Source of the DNA: an uncultured Gilliamella sp. | GTDB taxonomy: Bacteria; Pseudomonadota; Gammaproteobacteria; Enterobacterales; Orbaceae | Direction: 5' to 3' | Length of the DNA stretch: 35,734 bases | NCBI GenBank assembly: GCA_945271295.1 | Contig: CALYPG010000029.1 | Span: 1-35,734, forward strand | Part shown: piece by piece, positions 1-9,511 of the stretch | Layout: each line of letters starts with the position of its first letter | Numbering within the stretch: the stretch's first letter is position 1 | Notes under the pieces: generated by a model | Seen by the model: the letters and a program-made list of their open reading frames with translations, nothing else | Database searches by the model: none | Told to the model about the DNA's origin: nothing | Program-made: the position numbers and the translations under genes

Positions 1-413
1 TAGGTCTTTTTGAAGAAGGAACAGAGCGAAGTGCTTGGGTTAAAGCAAAAACAAGTTGTGAAGTAGCAGAAATATCATACAAAAAATTCAAACAACTTGT
101 GCAAGTCAATCCAGATATTTTAATGCGGCTTGCAAGCCAAATGGCAAGTCGATTACAAATAACTTCAGAAAAAGTTAGCAATTTGGCTTTTTTGGATGTT
201 GCCGGTAGAATAGCGCAAACTTTGTTAAATCTTGCCAAACAACCCGATGCGATGACTCACCCAGATGGAATGCAAATCAAAATAACACGCCAAGAAATTG
301 GGCAAATAGTTGGTTGTTCACGTGAAACAGTAGGACGAATTCTAAAAATGCTTGAAGATCAACATTTAATTTCTGCTCATGGCAAAACAATTGTCGTTTA
401 TGGTACGCGTTAA
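1..413 (+). CDS. crp: cAMP receptor protein CRP (3' part; 5' end outside window)
   Basis: Global cAMP-dependent transcription regulator. The frame is open from the first base (codons start at base 3, reading [12 protein letters not shown]), so the gene began before the window; about 136 of the roughly 210 family residues are visible. They cover the end of the cyclic-nucleotide domain, the dimerisation helix and the whole winged helix-turn-helix. The recognition region [20 protein letters not shown] and the terminal [11 protein letters not shown] appear identical to E. coli CRP, so the same DNA site should be read. A GTG at 99 is an internal codon in the dimer helix (VNPDILMRL), not a start. 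It lies 62 bases ahead of uppS, an arrangement not found in E. coli. I see no clear terminator between the two genes, so some read-through is possible. Identification is essentially certain. Confidence 0.97.
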   Translation, partial: GLFEEGTERSAWVKAKTSCEVAEISYKKFKQLVQVNPDILMRLASQMASRLQITSEKVSNLAFLDVAGRIAQTLLNLAKQPDAMTHPDGMQIKITRQEIGQIVGCSRETVGRILKMLEDQHLISAHGKTIVVYGTR

Positions 414-475
414 TTGATCAAAGTAATATTATATAGCATAAATCATAAAGTGATTGATATAGTATGGGATATGAC

Positions 476-1207
476 ATGAAACAAGAAAGATGTGTTCCAC
501 GTCATGTAGCTATTATTATGGATGGTAATGGGCGCTGGGCGCAACAACGAAATCAATTACGTGCTGTTGGGCACAGAGCTGGTTTAAAAACAGTACGTAA
601 AATTGTTACTTATGCAGCAAGTATAGGTATAAAAGTTTTGACATTATATGCTTTTAGTAGTGAAAATTGGAAACGACCACCTACTGAAGTTTCAGCTTTA
701 ATTTCTCTTTTTATATATGCTTTGAAACGAGAAATGAAAAATTTAAATAAAAATAATGTCCGTTTAAATATTATTGGTGATATTTCACGCTTTAGCTATC
801 AACTTCAACAGATGATTAGTAATGCTGAGCAATTAACAAAAAATAATTCTGGTTTAGTATTAAACATTGCCGCCAATTATGGTGGACGCTGGGATATTTT
901 GCAATCAACCAAAAAAATTACAACAAAAGTTCTAAATGGCGAAATAACTTTAGATGATATCACAGAAGAATGCTTAGGTCTTGAAATGAGTATGCATGAA
1001 TTACCTGATGTTGATTTAGTTATTCGTACAGGTGGTGATTATCGAATTAGTAACTTTTTATTATGGCAAATTGCTTATTCAGAGTTGTATTTTACTGACA
1101 TTTTATGGCCGGATTTTACTCAAGCACTATTTGATGAAGCAATTAATGTATTTAACACCAGAGAGCGACGTTTTGGTGGTATTCTAACACAGGAGCATTC
1201 ATGTTAA
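476..1207 (+). CDS. uppS: (2E,6E)-farnesyl-diphosphate-specific ditrans,polycis-undecaprenyl-diphosphate synthase
   Basis: Adds eight isopentenyl units to farnesyl diphosphate to make undecaprenyl diphosphate, the lipid carrier for peptidoglycan and O-antigen; soluble, acting at the membrane face. Family signatures are the N-terminal HVAIIMDGNGRW (catalytic Asp16), the FSSENW loop, NIAANYGGRWD, and near the C-terminus RTGG followed by ISNFLLWQ and ELYFTD, which carry the diphosphate and Mg-binding residues. Length 243 aa against 253 in E. coli. Two in-frame ATGs are possible, 464 and 476. I chose 476 because GGGA sits 6 bases before it while nothing Shine-Dalgarno-like precedes 464; this choice is only moderately sure. 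First gene of the envelope operon, overlapping cdsA by 7 bases. In E. coli dxr precedes uppS; here it is crp. Confidence 0.95.
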   Translation: MKQERCVPRHVAIIMDGNGRWAQQRNQLRAVGHRAGLKTVRKIVTYAASIGIKVLTLYAFSSENWKRPPTEVSALISLFIYALKREMKNLNKNNVRLNIIGDISRFSYQLQQMISNAEQLTKNNSGLVLNIAANYGGRWDILQSTKKITTKVLNGEITLDDITEECLGLEMSMHELPDVDLVIRTGGDYRISNFLLWQIAYSELYFTDILWPDFTQALFDEAINVFNTRERRFGGILTQEHSC

Positions 1208-2043
1208 TTCATCGTCTACTTGCTGCAATTATACTTATTCCATCGGTTATTTTTACGCTTTTTTATGCACCGCTACCAATTTTTACCTATATTATGTTTT
1301 TAGTTTGTGGTTTAGCTGCTTGGGAGTGGGCTCAGTTTTTACAAATTACTAAAAAGCCATTAAAATTAGGATTCGCGACTATATTTGTTATTTTATTGAT
1401 TTTAATCAATTACTTTCCAATACCCATCGAAATCAAATCAAAATTATTTTTGGCGATATTAGTATTATCGAGCGTTTGGTGGTTAATCGCATTATGCTTA
1501 GTTATTACTTACCCCAATACCACTAAATATTGGGGTAACTCTATTAGCATAAAATTACTATTTGCTTTGTTTACTTTAGTACCATTTTTTATAGGTATGA
1601 TTGCATTAAGATCTATTGGTTATGGTAATAATAATTATATAGGTGCTACTTGGTTACTTTATGTATTTATATTAGTATGGGCAACTGATACTGGAGCTTA
1701 TTTTATTGGTCGTAGTTTTGGTAATCGGAAATTAGCAGCTAAAGTATCGCCAGGTAAGACAATCGAGGGTTTTATTGGTGGAGTAAGTCTGGCTATGGTT
1801 GTATGTTTTGGTGCTTATTTTACTGGATTATTCACAATCAATTTTAGCCATTTTATAATTAGTTCTTTGTTAGCTATTTTTGTTTCAGTATTAGGTGATT
1901 TAACCGAAAGTATGTTCAAGCGAGAAGCAGGAATCAAAGATAGTGGGAATTTAATTCCCGGACATGGTGGTATATTAGACCGAATTGATAGTTTAACTGC
2001 CGCTGTACCTATTTTTGCTACATTATCATTATATATATTATAA
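1201..2043 (+). CDS. cdsA: phosphatidate cytidylyltransferase (CDP-diglyceride synthase)
   Basis: Makes CDP-diacylglycerol from CTP and phosphatidic acid, the branch-point precursor of bacterial phospholipids; integral inner-membrane enzyme. The 280 aa product is a run of hydrophobic segments (about residues 5-35, 55-75, 80-105, 115-140, 150-170, 190-230) and carries the complete CDP-synthase signature at residues 237-263: Ser, then KREAGIKDSGN, then PGHGGILDRIDS. E. coli CdsA is 285 aa. The ATG overlaps the end of uppS (GAGCATTCATGTTAA) and has AGGAG five bases upstream, so translation is probably coupled. rseP follows directly. Confidence 0.96.
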   Translation: MLIHRLLAAIILIPSVIFTLFYAPLPIFTYIMFLVCGLAAWEWAQFLQITKKPLKLGFATIFVILLILINYFPIPIEIKSKLFLAILVLSSVWWLIALCLVITYPNTTKYWGNSISIKLLFALFTLVPFFIGMIALRSIGYGNNNYIGATWLLYVFILVWATDTGAYFIGRSFGNRKLAAKVSPGKTIEGFIGGVSLAMVVCFGAYFTGLFTINFSHFIISSLLAIFVSVLGDLTESMFKREAGIKDSGNLIPGHGGILDRIDSLTAAVPIFATLSLYIL

Positions 2044-2059
2044 AAGGTTATTGATTTTG
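2043..2059 (+). promoter_or_regulatory. Shine-Dalgarno and TTG start region of rseP
   Basis: AAAAGG directly after the cdsA stop is the only plausible ribosome site for rseP. The codons at a usable distance are TTG (2051), ATT (2054) and TTG (2057); no ATG or GTG is available. This implies an inefficient start and modest RseP synthesis relative to neighbours. Confidence 0.5.
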
Positions 2060-3376
2060 CTTTGGTCTTTGTTGTTATTTATTATTACTATAAGTATATT
2101 AGTTACCGTACATGAATTCGGTCATTTTTTACTTGCGCGCTTATGTGGTGTTCAAGTAGAACGTTTTTCTATTGGTTTTGGTAAAAAATTATGGTCTTAT
2201 AAATTTTCAAGTGGTACAGAGTTGGTAATTGCTATGATTCCTCTTGGGGGTTATGTTAAAATGCTTGACGGCAGAGTAGCAGAATTATCAACCAATAATG
2301 AGCAATTTGCCTTTAATAAAAAGAAGATTTGGCAAAGAGCTTCGATTATTTTTGCTGGGCCATTTGCTAATTTTTTATTGGCGTTTATTATTTACTGGAT
2401 AATTTTTTTGCTTGGTGTGATAACTTATCCGGTGCAGATTAAAGCAACTTTACCCGGTTCACCAGCTGCATCAATAGACATTCCATCCGGAGCTGAGCTA
2501 AAAAAGATTAATGATATTCAAATGGAAAGTTGGAGTGACGTCAATTTAGCTTTAATTTCAGTGATGGGGCAAAATAGTGTGTCGCTTACTTATTTTGACA
2601 ATGTTAGCGTTAATAATCAAAAAGAATATAAAAAAAATGTAGATATTAGCCATTGGGCTTTTGATATAGAAAAACAATCTGCTATCACTGCATTTGGTTT
2701 GGTACCTAAAGAATTGGAAATTAATCCAATAATTAGTAAAATTATATCTGGATCAGCAGCGGAAAAAGCTGGAATGCAAGTAGGTGATAAGATTATCAGT
2801 TATAATGATCAACCTTACGTTGATTGGAATGATTTTTCAGCTACAATAAAAAAAGCAAATGTCATTAGACTAAAAGTTAAACGAGAAAATCAAGAGATTT
2901 ACCTAAATCTGAAACCCGAAATTCAGGCAAATGGTGAAGGTATTGTAGGTATATATCCAACATCCAACGCAATAATTAAACGATATAATTTTGTAGAAGG
3001 ATTGGGTAAAGGTTTTGGACAGACAATTTTAACTACACAGTTAACTGTACGTTCGCTTTATCAGTTAGTAACAGGTGTTATTGGACTTAAACATCTATCA
3101 GGACCAATAACAATAGCAAAAAGCGCAGGGCAAACAGCAAGTTATGGTTTTACACCCTATTTATATTTTTTAGCATTTATTAGTATAAGTTTGGGTGTAA
3201 TCAATCTTGTTCCATTACCAATGTTAGATGGTGGGCACCTTCTGTTTTTATTATTTGAAAAGATAAAAGGAGAAGCCCTATCAGATAAATTACAAGAACA
3301 ATTCTATCGAATTGGCTTTGTTTTATTAATGGTATTAATGGGAATTGCACTATTTAATGATGTTTTACGATTGTGA
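2057..3376 (+). CDS. rseP: site-2 intramembrane zinc metalloprotease RseP
   Basis: Inner-membrane protease that makes the second cut in anti-sigma factor RseA during the sigma-E envelope stress response and clears remnant signal peptides. The first membrane helix carries the zinc motif HEFGH (residues 19-23 with this start), followed by LCGVQVERFSIGFG. A periplasmic PDZ region lies mid-protein (NPIISKIISGSAAEKAGMQVGDKI), and the C-terminal helices include the third zinc ligand in PLPMLDGGHLLF. About 439 aa against 450 in E. coli. There is no in-frame ATG near the N-terminus. TTG codons at 2051 and 2057 both follow AAGG at 2044-2047; 2057 has the better spacing (9 bases against 3). A TTG at 2015 would lie inside cdsA and add a tail not seen in the family. 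The gene sits between cdsA and bamA as in E. coli. Confidence 0.95.
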   Translation: MLWSLLLFIITISILVTVHEFGHFLLARLCGVQVERFSIGFGKKLWSYKFSSGTELVIAMIPLGGYVKMLDGRVAELSTNNEQFAFNKKKIWQRASIIFAGPFANFLLAFIIYWIIFLLGVITYPVQIKATLPGSPAASIDIPSGAELKKINDIQMESWSDVNLALISVMGQNSVSLTYFDNVSVNNQKEYKKNVDISHWAFDIEKQSAITAFGLVPKELEINPIISKIISGSAAEKAGMQVGDKIISYNDQPYVDWNDFSATIKKANVIRLKVKRENQEIYLNLKPEIQANGEGIVGIYPTSNAIIKRYNFVEGLGKGFGQTILTTQLTVRSLYQLVTGVIGLKHLSGPITIAKSAGQTASYGFTPYLYFLAFISISLGVINLVPLPMLDGGHLLFLLFEKIKGEALSDKLQEQFYRIGFVLLMVLMGIALFNDVLRL

Positions 3377-3401
3377 TGGAATGAGGTTATAAACATTTAC
3401 A

Positions 3402-5819
3402 ATGAAAATAAATAAATTACTTATAGCATCTTTGCTGTTTAGTACAACAGCAGTATATAGTTCCAATGCATTTTGTATTGAAGATTTTGTGGTCAAAGAT
3501 ATTAAATTTGAAGGTCTACAACGGGTGACAGTTGGTGCTGCACTGCTGGAAATGCCTATTCAAGTTGGTGACTATGTCAATGAAGCCGATTTAGGTCATA
3601 TTATTAAGTCTCTTTATGCTAGTGGTAACTTCGATAATATCACTGTTTCTCGTGATGGTGACCGATTAATCATTCATGTCCAAGAACGCCCTACAATTGC
3701 TAGTATTACTTTTTCTGGAAATAAGTCAGTAAAAGACGATATGCTCAAAAAGAATTTAGATAGTTCTGGCATTCGTGAAGGTGAATCATTAGACCGCACT
3801 ATGCTTTCAGCTATTGAGAAAGGGCTTGAGGATTTTTATTATAGTGTTGGTAAATATAATGCTCAGATCAAAGCTGTTGTTACACCGTTGTCCCGCAATA
3901 GAGTTGATTTAAAATTAGTAATTGCTGAAGGGAAATCGGCATTAATCGATCAGATCAATATTGTTGGAGCAAAAGCGTTTTCTTCAGAAGAACTTATTTC
4001 TCGTTTTTCATTACGTGACGAAGTACCTTGGTGGAATATGCTTGGCGACCGTAAATACCAAAAACAAAAATTAGCCGCTGATTTAGATGAATTACAAAGT
4101 TTCTATCTTAACCGAGGTTATGCGCGTTTTAATATTGAGTCGACTCAGGTGAGTTTAACACCAGATAAAAAAGGTATCTATGTCACCATCAATATTCATG
4201 AAGGCGAACAATATAAGTTATCTAAGCTTGACTTCAAAGGTAATTTTGCTGGGCGTAAAGAAGCTATCGCTAAATTAGCCAAAGATCGCGTTTCAATTGG
4301 TGAACTTTATAGCGGCAAAAAAATCACTGAAATTGAAGATGATATAAAACGTTTACTTGCCAATTATGGCTATGCATATCCCCAAGTAGCTATTCAACCT
4401 GAAATGGATGATGCTGCACATACGGTTAAATTAACCGTATATGTCGATGTTGGTCAACGTTATTATGTTCGAAATATTAATATTGTTGGCAACACAGTAA
4501 CGAGTGAAAGTGTACTTCGCCGTGAGTTACGTCAGATGGAAGGTGCTTGGTTAAGCAATGGTTTAGTTGAATTAGGTAAAGAGCGTCTAAATCGTTTAGG
4601 TTTTTTTGAAACTGTAGAAGCTAATACCGAACGTGTATCGGGTTCAAGTGATCAAGTTGACATTATTTATAAAGTTACTGAACGTAATACTGGTAGTATT
4701 AAATTTGGTATTGGGGTTGGTTCTGATAGTGGACTTAGCTTCAATGCTGGTATTTCTCAAGAAAACTGGCTAGGAACAGGCAATAGTGTCTCGTTCGATA
4801 TTAATACAACAGATACTGATAAAACTGCATCAATTTCAATTGTTGATCCTTATTTTACAGTTGATGGCGTCAGTTTAGGTGGAAGTATTTACTATAATAC
4901 CTATAAGGCAGATGACGACGATGATGAATCAGAATATTCAAGTAAGACTTGGGGGGCATCAGCAAATTTAGGTTTCCCAATTAGTGAAAATAATTTTGTT
5001 CGTTTTGGTACCGAATTTGCCAATCATAAATTGTCAGACATGCAACCTCAATACGGTATGTGGCGTTATTTTGATTCAATGGGCGAGAAAATGAAAAATA
5101 AACGTTCCATGTCTTACAATACCAATGATCTGTTATTAAATGCCTATTGGACATATAATTCTCTAAATAGAGGTTACTTTCCTACAGAAGGCCTAAAAAT
5201 TACCGCGAATGCAAAAATTACCACTCCATTATTTGATAATAAATTCTATAAAATAGTTTCTGATGCTACTTACTATTATCCACTAGATTCTGAACATAAA
5301 TGGGTATTTTTAACCAGAGGTCGTTTGGGATATGGTAATGGGCTTGGTGGTAAAGAATTACCATTTTATGAAAACTTTTATGCAGGTGGTTCATCAGTAC
5401 TGCGAGGATTTAAATCGAATAATGTAGGTCCAAAAGCGGTATATTTCAATAAATCAGGTTGTAACTTAGATAATACTTCTGAATGTACCAAATCAAAAGA
5501 TGCAGTAGGTGGTAATGCATTAGCTTTTGCTAGCGCAGAATTGATTGTTCCAACCCCATTTGCTGGCGAAAAATACTCAAACAGTATTCGAACATCGCTA
5601 TTTTTTGATGCCGGTACGGTATGGGATACAGAATGGAACTTGAAAGCTCATAATATACCAGATTATAGTTCTCCATCAGATATTCGAATGTCGGCAGGTC
5701 TTGCGGTTCAATGGATGTCACCATTAGGTCCTTTGGTGTTTTCTTATGCCCAACCATTTAAAAAATATAACGGTGATTCGGCTCAACAATTCCAGTTTAA
5801 TATAGGTTCAACATGGTAG
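3402..5819 (+). CDS. bamA: outer membrane protein assembly factor BamA
   Basis: Omp85 core of the BAM complex that folds beta-barrel proteins into the outer membrane. Residues 1-23 are a signal peptide; five POTRA domains follow (about 24-425), then a 16-strand barrel (about 430-805) ending in an aromatic residue (QFNIGSTW). The conserved loop 6 motif appears as [12 protein letters not shown], i.e. LRGF instead of the usual VRGF. An extracellular loop that reads ADDADLSDY in E. coli is more acidic here (five Asp at residues 504-508, then ESE). Length 805 aa against 810. A GAGG lies 15 bases before the ATG, longer than ideal, but no other start is near. The rseP-bamA-skp-lpxD order matches E. 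coli, linking stress protease, assembly machine and chaperone in one transcript. Confidence 0.98.
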   Translation: MKINKLLIASLLFSTTAVYSSNAFCIEDFVVKDIKFEGLQRVTVGAALLEMPIQVGDYVNEADLGHIIKSLYASGNFDNITVSRDGDRLIIHVQERPTIASITFSGNKSVKDDMLKKNLDSSGIREGESLDRTMLSAIEKGLEDFYYSVGKYNAQIKAVVTPLSRNRVDLKLVIAEGKSALIDQINIVGAKAFSSEELISRFSLRDEVPWWNMLGDRKYQKQKLAADLDELQSFYLNRGYARFNIESTQVSLTPDKKGIYVTINIHEGEQYKLSKLDFKGNFAGRKEAIAKLAKDRVSIGELYSGKKITEIEDDIKRLLANYGYAYPQVAIQPEMDDAAHTVKLTVYVDVGQRYYVRNINIVGNTVTSESVLRRELRQMEGAWLSNGLVELGKERLNRLGFFETVEANTERVSGSSDQVDIIYKVTERNTGSIKFGIGVGSDSGLSFNAGISQENWLGTGNSVSFDINTTDTDKTASISIVDPYFTVDGVSLGGSIYYNTYKADDDDDESEYSSKTWGASANLGFPISENNFVRFGTEFANHKLSDMQPQYGMWRYFDSMGEKMKNKRSMSYNTNDLLLNAYWTYNSLNRGYFPTEGLKITANAKITTPLFDNKFYKIVSDATYYYPLDSEHKWVFLTRGRLGYGNGLGGKELPFYENFYAGGSSVLRGFKSNNVGPKAVYFNKSGCNLDNTSECTKSKDAVGGNALAFASAELIVPTPFAGEKYSNSIRTSLFFDAGTVWDTEWNLKAHNIPDYSSPSDIRMSAGLAVQWMSPLGPLVFSYAQPFKKYNGDSAQQFQFNIGSTW

Positions 5820-5850
5820 TTCCAGGTTGAAAAATAAGTAAAACACAAAT

Positions 5851-5864
5851 AGGTGAATAAAGTG
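5851..5864 (+). promoter_or_regulatory. ribosome binding site selecting the skp GTG start
   Basis: AGGTGA is followed by a short A-rich spacer and the GTG encoding MKKIIS. The upstream in-frame GTG is itself part of this Shine-Dalgarno, so it is unlikely to be the start. Confidence 0.55.
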
Positions 5865-6350
5865 AAAAAAATTATATCTGTTTTTGGTATTATTATTGCA
5901 TTGTTTTTTACCAGCATGGTAAATGCTGAGGTTAAAATTGCAGCTGTCGATGTCATGTCTGTATTTCAACGTATGCCACAACGAGAAATTGTAGGTAAAG
6001 CGCTAGAAAAAGAGTTCAGTGCACAAATTAAATCATTACAAGCAGAAGAAAAACAAGCAAGTGAAGCGAATGCTCGCTTAAAAAAAGATGGCTTAACCTT
6101 ATCTTCCTCTGAAAAAGCAAAGTTAGATAAAATAATTACTGATTTTGAGGATAATCTAAATGATTATAGAATAAAATTTGAAAAACGAGAGTCAGAAGAA
6201 AAAGGGAAATTATTAACTAAAATTCAAGGAGCGGTTAAAGATATTGTAGCATCGGAAAAATATGATATTGTTTTAAAAGCAGAAGCGTTACTATTTGCTT
6301 CAGATGCAGTGGATATTACCGATAAAGTTTTGGAAAAGGTTAAAGAATAA
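5862..6350 (+). CDS. skp: periplasmic chaperone Skp (OmpH family)
   Basis: Trimeric holdase that captures unfolded outer-membrane proteins as they leave Sec and hands them to BAM. Signal peptide [17 protein letters not shown] ending around MVNA, then a short beta region ([17 protein letters not shown]) and a long charged helical segment rich in Lys, Glu and Ala (about residues 45-125), the tentacle arms typical of Skp. 162 aa against 161 in E. coli. The frame also has a GTG nine bases earlier. The second GTG (5862) is preferred because AGGTGA sits just before it and translation from there gives a canonical MKK signal peptide of family length. The stop overlaps the lpxD ATG by one base (TAATG). 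Confidence 0.93.
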   Translation: MKKIISVFGIIIALFFTSMVNAEVKIAAVDVMSVFQRMPQREIVGKALEKEFSAQIKSLQAEEKQASEANARLKKDGLTLSSSEKAKLDKIITDFEDNLNDYRIKFEKRESEEKGKLLTKIQGAVKDIVASEKYDIVLKAEALLFASDAVDITDKVLEKVKE

Positions 6351-7363
6351 TGTTTGCTTTTCGTTTAGAGCAATTAGCAGAGCAATTAGATGCTAAATTA
6401 CAAGGTGATGGCAATTTGATAATCACTGGTGTAGCATCGATGAAAAGTGCAGCAACAGGACAAATTACTTTTTTGTCGGATAAAAAATTTGAAAACCAGT
6501 TACGCGATTGTCTTGCTTCTGCGGTAGTAATGACAGAAGATAGTATTAAATATTGGCAAGGCGCTGCGCTAATTGTAAAAAATCCATACCTTACTTATGC
6601 CAAATTAGCTCAATGCTTCGATACAACTCCTTTACCTGCACAAAATATTGCACAAACGGCTGTAATTGATCCAACTGTTAAATTGGGTTGTAATGTATCT
6701 ATTGGTGCAAATGCTGTCATAGAAAGCAATGTAATATTAGGTGATAATTGTATAATAGGTGCAGGTTGCTTTATTGGTAAAAATACTACAATTGGCGCAG
6801 GAAGCAAATTGTGGGCCAATGTATCTGTTTATCATAATTGTGTAATTGGTGAGTCTTGCTTGATTCAATCTGGAACAGTTATTGGCGCAGATGGTTTTGG
6901 TTATGCTAATGATAAAGGTAAATGGATAAAAATTCCTCAAATCGGTCGTGTTATTATAGGTAATAATGTTGAAATTGGTGCTTCAACAACAATAGATCGT
7001 GGAGCACTTGATGACACTATTATTGGTAATGGTGTTATTATCGATAATCAATGTCAAATTGCCCATAATGTTATTATTGGCGATCATACTGCGGTTGCAG
7101 GGGGGGTCATTATGGCAGGAAGTTTAACCATTGGTCGTCATTGTTTAATAGGTGGAGCAAGCGTAATTAATGGACATATGGAAATTTGTGATCAAGTTAC
7201 CGTAACAGGTATGGGTATGGTAATGCGTCCGATTACTAAGCCTGGTGTTTATTCGTCAGGTATTCCATTACAAGAAAATAAAGTATGGCGAAAAACAGCA
7301 TCATTAGTTTTGCATATTGATGAAATGAATAAACGCTTAAAAGCACTCGAGAAGAAGCTATGA
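6350..7363 (+). CDS. lpxD: UDP-3-O-(3-hydroxyacyl)glucosamine N-acyltransferase
   Basis: Third step of lipid A synthesis: moves a 3-hydroxyacyl chain from acyl-ACP to the 2-amino group of UDP-3-O-acylglucosamine; cytoplasmic trimer. The N-terminal uridine-binding domain (residues 1-95, including [15 protein letters not shown]) is followed by a left-handed beta helix made of hexapeptide repeats such as VIGADG, VIIGNN and TIIGNG (about 100-310) and a C-terminal helix. Catalytic His is at 239 ([12 protein letters not shown]), the same number as in E. coli. 337 aa against 341. Start overlaps the skp stop. In E. coli fabZ, lpxA and lpxB follow; here the operon ends and tig follows 123 bases later, so those genes must lie elsewhere. 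Confidence 0.97.
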   Translation: MFAFRLEQLAEQLDAKLQGDGNLIITGVASMKSAATGQITFLSDKKFENQLRDCLASAVVMTEDSIKYWQGAALIVKNPYLTYAKLAQCFDTTPLPAQNIAQTAVIDPTVKLGCNVSIGANAVIESNVILGDNCIIGAGCFIGKNTTIGAGSKLWANVSVYHNCVIGESCLIQSGTVIGADGFGYANDKGKWIKIPQIGRVIIGNNVEIGASTTIDRGALDDTIIGNGVIIDNQCQIAHNVIIGDHTAVAGGVIMAGSLTIGRHCLIGGASVINGHMEICDQVTVTGMGMVMRPITKPGVYSSGIPLQENKVWRKTASLVLHIDEMNKRLKALEKKL

Positions 7364-7367
7364 AATG

Positions 7368-7400
7368 TCTCGACGAGAGCGACTACGGTCGGTATAATGC
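7368..7400 (+). promoter_or_regulatory. candidate sigma-70 promoter for tig
   Basis: TATAAT at 7393-7398 is preceded at 17 bases by TCGACG (7370-7375, four of six matches to TTGACA). An 11-base inverted repeat TCTCGACGAGA (7368-7378) covers the -35 element and could be an operator. Two further TATAAT hexamers lie at 7411 and 7443 without good -35 partners. This patch is clearly more GC-rich than its surroundings. Confidence 0.45.
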
Positions 7401-7486
7401 CAACCTATTTTATAATTTTTTTTAGCTCAATTATCTTTTTAATATAATTATGAGCAGGTAATATTCAATAATTCCGAGGTATAAAG

Positions 7487-8779
7487 ATGCAAGTTTCGAT
7501 AGAAACAACACAAGGTTTAGGTCGTCGCATATCAATTACTATTAAAGCTGAAGATATTAAGAAAGCTGTTGATAAAGAGCTGATTAACACTGCAAAAAAA
7601 GTACGTATTGATGGTTTTCGCAAAGGAAAAGTACCTTTAAAAATTGTTGAGCAACGTTATGGTGCTTCTATTTTGCAAGATGCATTAAGTGATTTAATGC
7701 GACAAAACTTTGTTGAGGCAATCATTCAAGAAAAATTGAATCCTGTCGGTGCGCCAACTTATAATCCAACAAAATATCAAAGTGGTGAAGATTATACTTA
7801 TTCTGTTGAATTCGAAGTTTATCCACAAATAAAAATTGAAAATTTAGATAAAATTGAAGTTGAAAAACCTATTGCCGAAGTTATTGATGCTGACGTTGAT
7901 ACTATGATCGAGACTTTACGTAAACAACAAGGTATTTGGAAAGTAGTAGATCAAGCGGCTAAAGAACAAAATCGAGTTATCCTTGATTTTGTTGGTCAAG
8001 TTGATGGTGCTGAATTTGAAGGTGGTAATGCTACTGATTTTGCATTAGTTTTAGGCCAAGGTCGAATGATTCCAGGTTTTGAAGATGCTATTGTTGGTCA
8101 TAAAGCTGGTGAACAATTTGATATTAATGTAACTTTCCCAGAAGATTATCACAATGAACACCTAAAAGGTAAACCAGCTGTGTTTGCTGCGACACTAAAA
8201 ACAGTCGAAGAACTTGAAGTTCCAGAACTTACAGAAGATGTCGTTAAAAGCTTTGGTATTGCTGATGGTTCAATTGAAAGTCTACGTACTGGAGTGCGTA
8301 AGAATATGTTACGACAACTTAATACAACAATTCGTAATAAAATTAAAACACAAGCTTTTGATGGTTTAGTTAAAAATAACGAAATTGATGTACCTGCAGC
8401 ATTGGTTGACCGTGAAATTGATGTATTACGTCAACAAGCAGTATCTCGTTTTGGTGGCAAAATGAAACAATCAATGGAATTACCAAAAGAATTATTTGAA
8501 GTTGAAGCTAAACGACAAGTCGCACTTGGATTATTATGTAGCGAAATCATTGAAAGTAATAAAATTGAAGTTGATGATGTGCGCGTACAATCACTAATTG
8601 ATGAAATCGCTACTGATTATGAAGATCCTAAAGAAGTTGTAGATTTTTATAAAAAGAATAAAAAAGCGATGGATAATATTCGTTCTAGTGCACTAGAAGA
8701 CCAAGTGGTAGATTTTTTATTAGCTAGTGCTAAAGTAACCGATAAACATTATTCATTTTCTGAATTGATGAATCAGTAA
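7487..8779 (+). CDS. tig: trigger factor, ribosome-associated chaperone and peptidyl-prolyl isomerase
   Basis: First chaperone to meet nascent chains at the ribosome exit tunnel. The N-terminal ribosome-binding domain (residues 1-115) carries the signature GFRKGKVP followed by QRYGASI. An FKBP-type PPIase domain follows (about 150-245, with [12 protein letters not shown] and [14 protein letters not shown]), then the helical C-terminal arms (about 250-430). 430 aa against 432 in E. coli. GAGG stands just before the ATG. The order tig-clpP-clpX-lon matches E. coli. A TATAAT in the preceding gap suggests its own promoter separate from the lpxD operon. Confidence 0.97.
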   Translation: MQVSIETTQGLGRRISITIKAEDIKKAVDKELINTAKKVRIDGFRKGKVPLKIVEQRYGASILQDALSDLMRQNFVEAIIQEKLNPVGAPTYNPTKYQSGEDYTYSVEFEVYPQIKIENLDKIEVEKPIAEVIDADVDTMIETLRKQQGIWKVVDQAAKEQNRVILDFVGQVDGAEFEGGNATDFALVLGQGRMIPGFEDAIVGHKAGEQFDINVTFPEDYHNEHLKGKPAVFAATLKTVEELEVPELTEDVVKSFGIADGSIESLRTGVRKNMLRQLNTTIRNKIKTQAFDGLVKNNEIDVPAALVDREIDVLRQQAVSRFGGKMKQSMELPKELFEVEAKRQVALGLLCSEIIESNKIEVDDVRVQSLIDEIATDYEDPKEVVDFYKKNKKAMDNIRSSALEDQVVDFLLASAKVTDKHYSFSELMNQ

Positions 8780-8787
8780 ATAGTATA

Positions 8788-8824
8788 ATCTATTAACTGT
8801 TCTATCTATCTATTTTTAATAGAT
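8788..8824 (+). repeat. AT-rich inverted repeat after tig
   Basis: ATCTATTAA (8788-8796) is repeated in inverse as TTAATAGAT (8816-8824), a perfect 9-base stem with a 19-base loop holding TCTATCTATC. No T-run follows it. It lies directly before the stronger hairpin at 8833-8861. Confidence 0.5.
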
Positions 8825-8832
8825 CTATGCGA

Positions 8833-8871
8833 AGCCCAAATTAGGAATAACTGTTTGGGCTATTTTGTTTA
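8833..8871 (+). terminator. stem-loop terminator or attenuator between tig and clpP
   Basis: Perfect 8-base stem AGCCCAAA / TTTGGGCT (8833-8840, 8854-8861), 13-base loop, followed by ATTTTGTTT. It fits a Rho-independent terminator for tig. Because the clpP ATG is only 23 bases beyond the stem and no other promoter fits in that space, clpP must be reached by read-through, so the element may act as an attenuator. Confidence 0.7.
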
Positions 8872-8884
8872 ATAGGAGATATAA

Positions 8885-9487
8885 ATGTCTTTGGAACCAT
8901 ATATGAGTGTTATTCCAATGGTTGTTGAGCAGAATTCACGTGGTGAGCGAGCCTATGATATTTACTCACGATTATTAAAAGAAAGAATTATATTTTTAAC
9001 TGGTCAAGTTGAAGATAATATGGCTAATTTGGTTATTGCTCAAATGTTATTTCTCGAAGCTGAAAACCCTGAAAAAGATATCTATTTGTATATTAATTCA
9101 CCGGGAGGTGTAGTTACAGCAGGTATGGCTATTTATGACACAATGCAATTTATTCGACCAGATGTAAGCACTATCTGTTTAGGACAAGCATGTTCGATGG
9201 GGTCATTACTTTTAACTGCTGGTACTAAAGGTAAACGTTACTGTTTGCCAAACGCGCGTGTTATGATTCATCAACCATTAGGTGGTTTTCAAGGGCAGGC
9301 TTCCGATATTCAGATCCATGCACAAGAAATGTTACAAGTAAAAAACATGTTAAATAAAATTCTAGCAATGCATACCGGACAAGATATCAACGTAATTGAA
9401 AAAGATACTGATCGTGATAACTTCATGTCAGCTGCAAAAGCAGTTGAATATGGCTTAGTTGATGCCATATATAATAAACGGTCTTAA
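8885..9487 (+). CDS. clpP: ATP-dependent Clp protease proteolytic subunit
   Basis: Serine peptidase that forms the two-ring 14-mer chamber driven by ClpX or ClpA. The catalytic triad is Ser104 (GQACSMGS), His129 (MIHQPLGG) and Asp178 (DRDNF), each at the E. coli position minus seven. The N-terminal propeptide is short: the mature-type sequence [15 protein letters not shown] begins after only 7 residues (MSLEPYM), against 14 in E. coli. The residue before the nucleophile is Cys103 where E. coli has Ala. 200 aa against 207. AGGAG precedes the ATG, and clpX follows by 21 bases, probably co-transcribed. Confidence 0.98.
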   Translation: MSLEPYMSVIPMVVEQNSRGERAYDIYSRLLKERIIFLTGQVEDNMANLVIAQMLFLEAENPEKDIYLYINSPGGVVTAGMAIYDTMQFIRPDVSTICLGQACSMGSLLLTAGTKGKRYCLPNARVMIHQPLGGFQGQASDIQIHAQEMLQVKNMLNKILAMHTGQDINVIEKDTDRDNFMSAAKAVEYGLVDAIYNKRS

Positions 9488-9493
9488 TATACT

Positions 9494-9511
9494 AGGTAGG
9501 TGTTAAAAGTG
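9494..9511 (+). promoter_or_regulatory. ribosome binding site deciding the clpX start
   Basis: TAGGTAGG (9494-9500) precedes two in-frame GTG codons. For GTG 9509 the AGG is 8 bases away, a normal spacing. For GTG 9500 the codon overlaps the site and only the first AGG is left, 3 bases away. The start at 9509 is therefore preferred. Confidence 0.55.

Noticed and set aside
99-413. Short 104-codon frame beginning with GTG
   Set aside because: It is the tail of crp; the same frame is open to base 1 and reads conserved CRP sequence upstream of that GTG.
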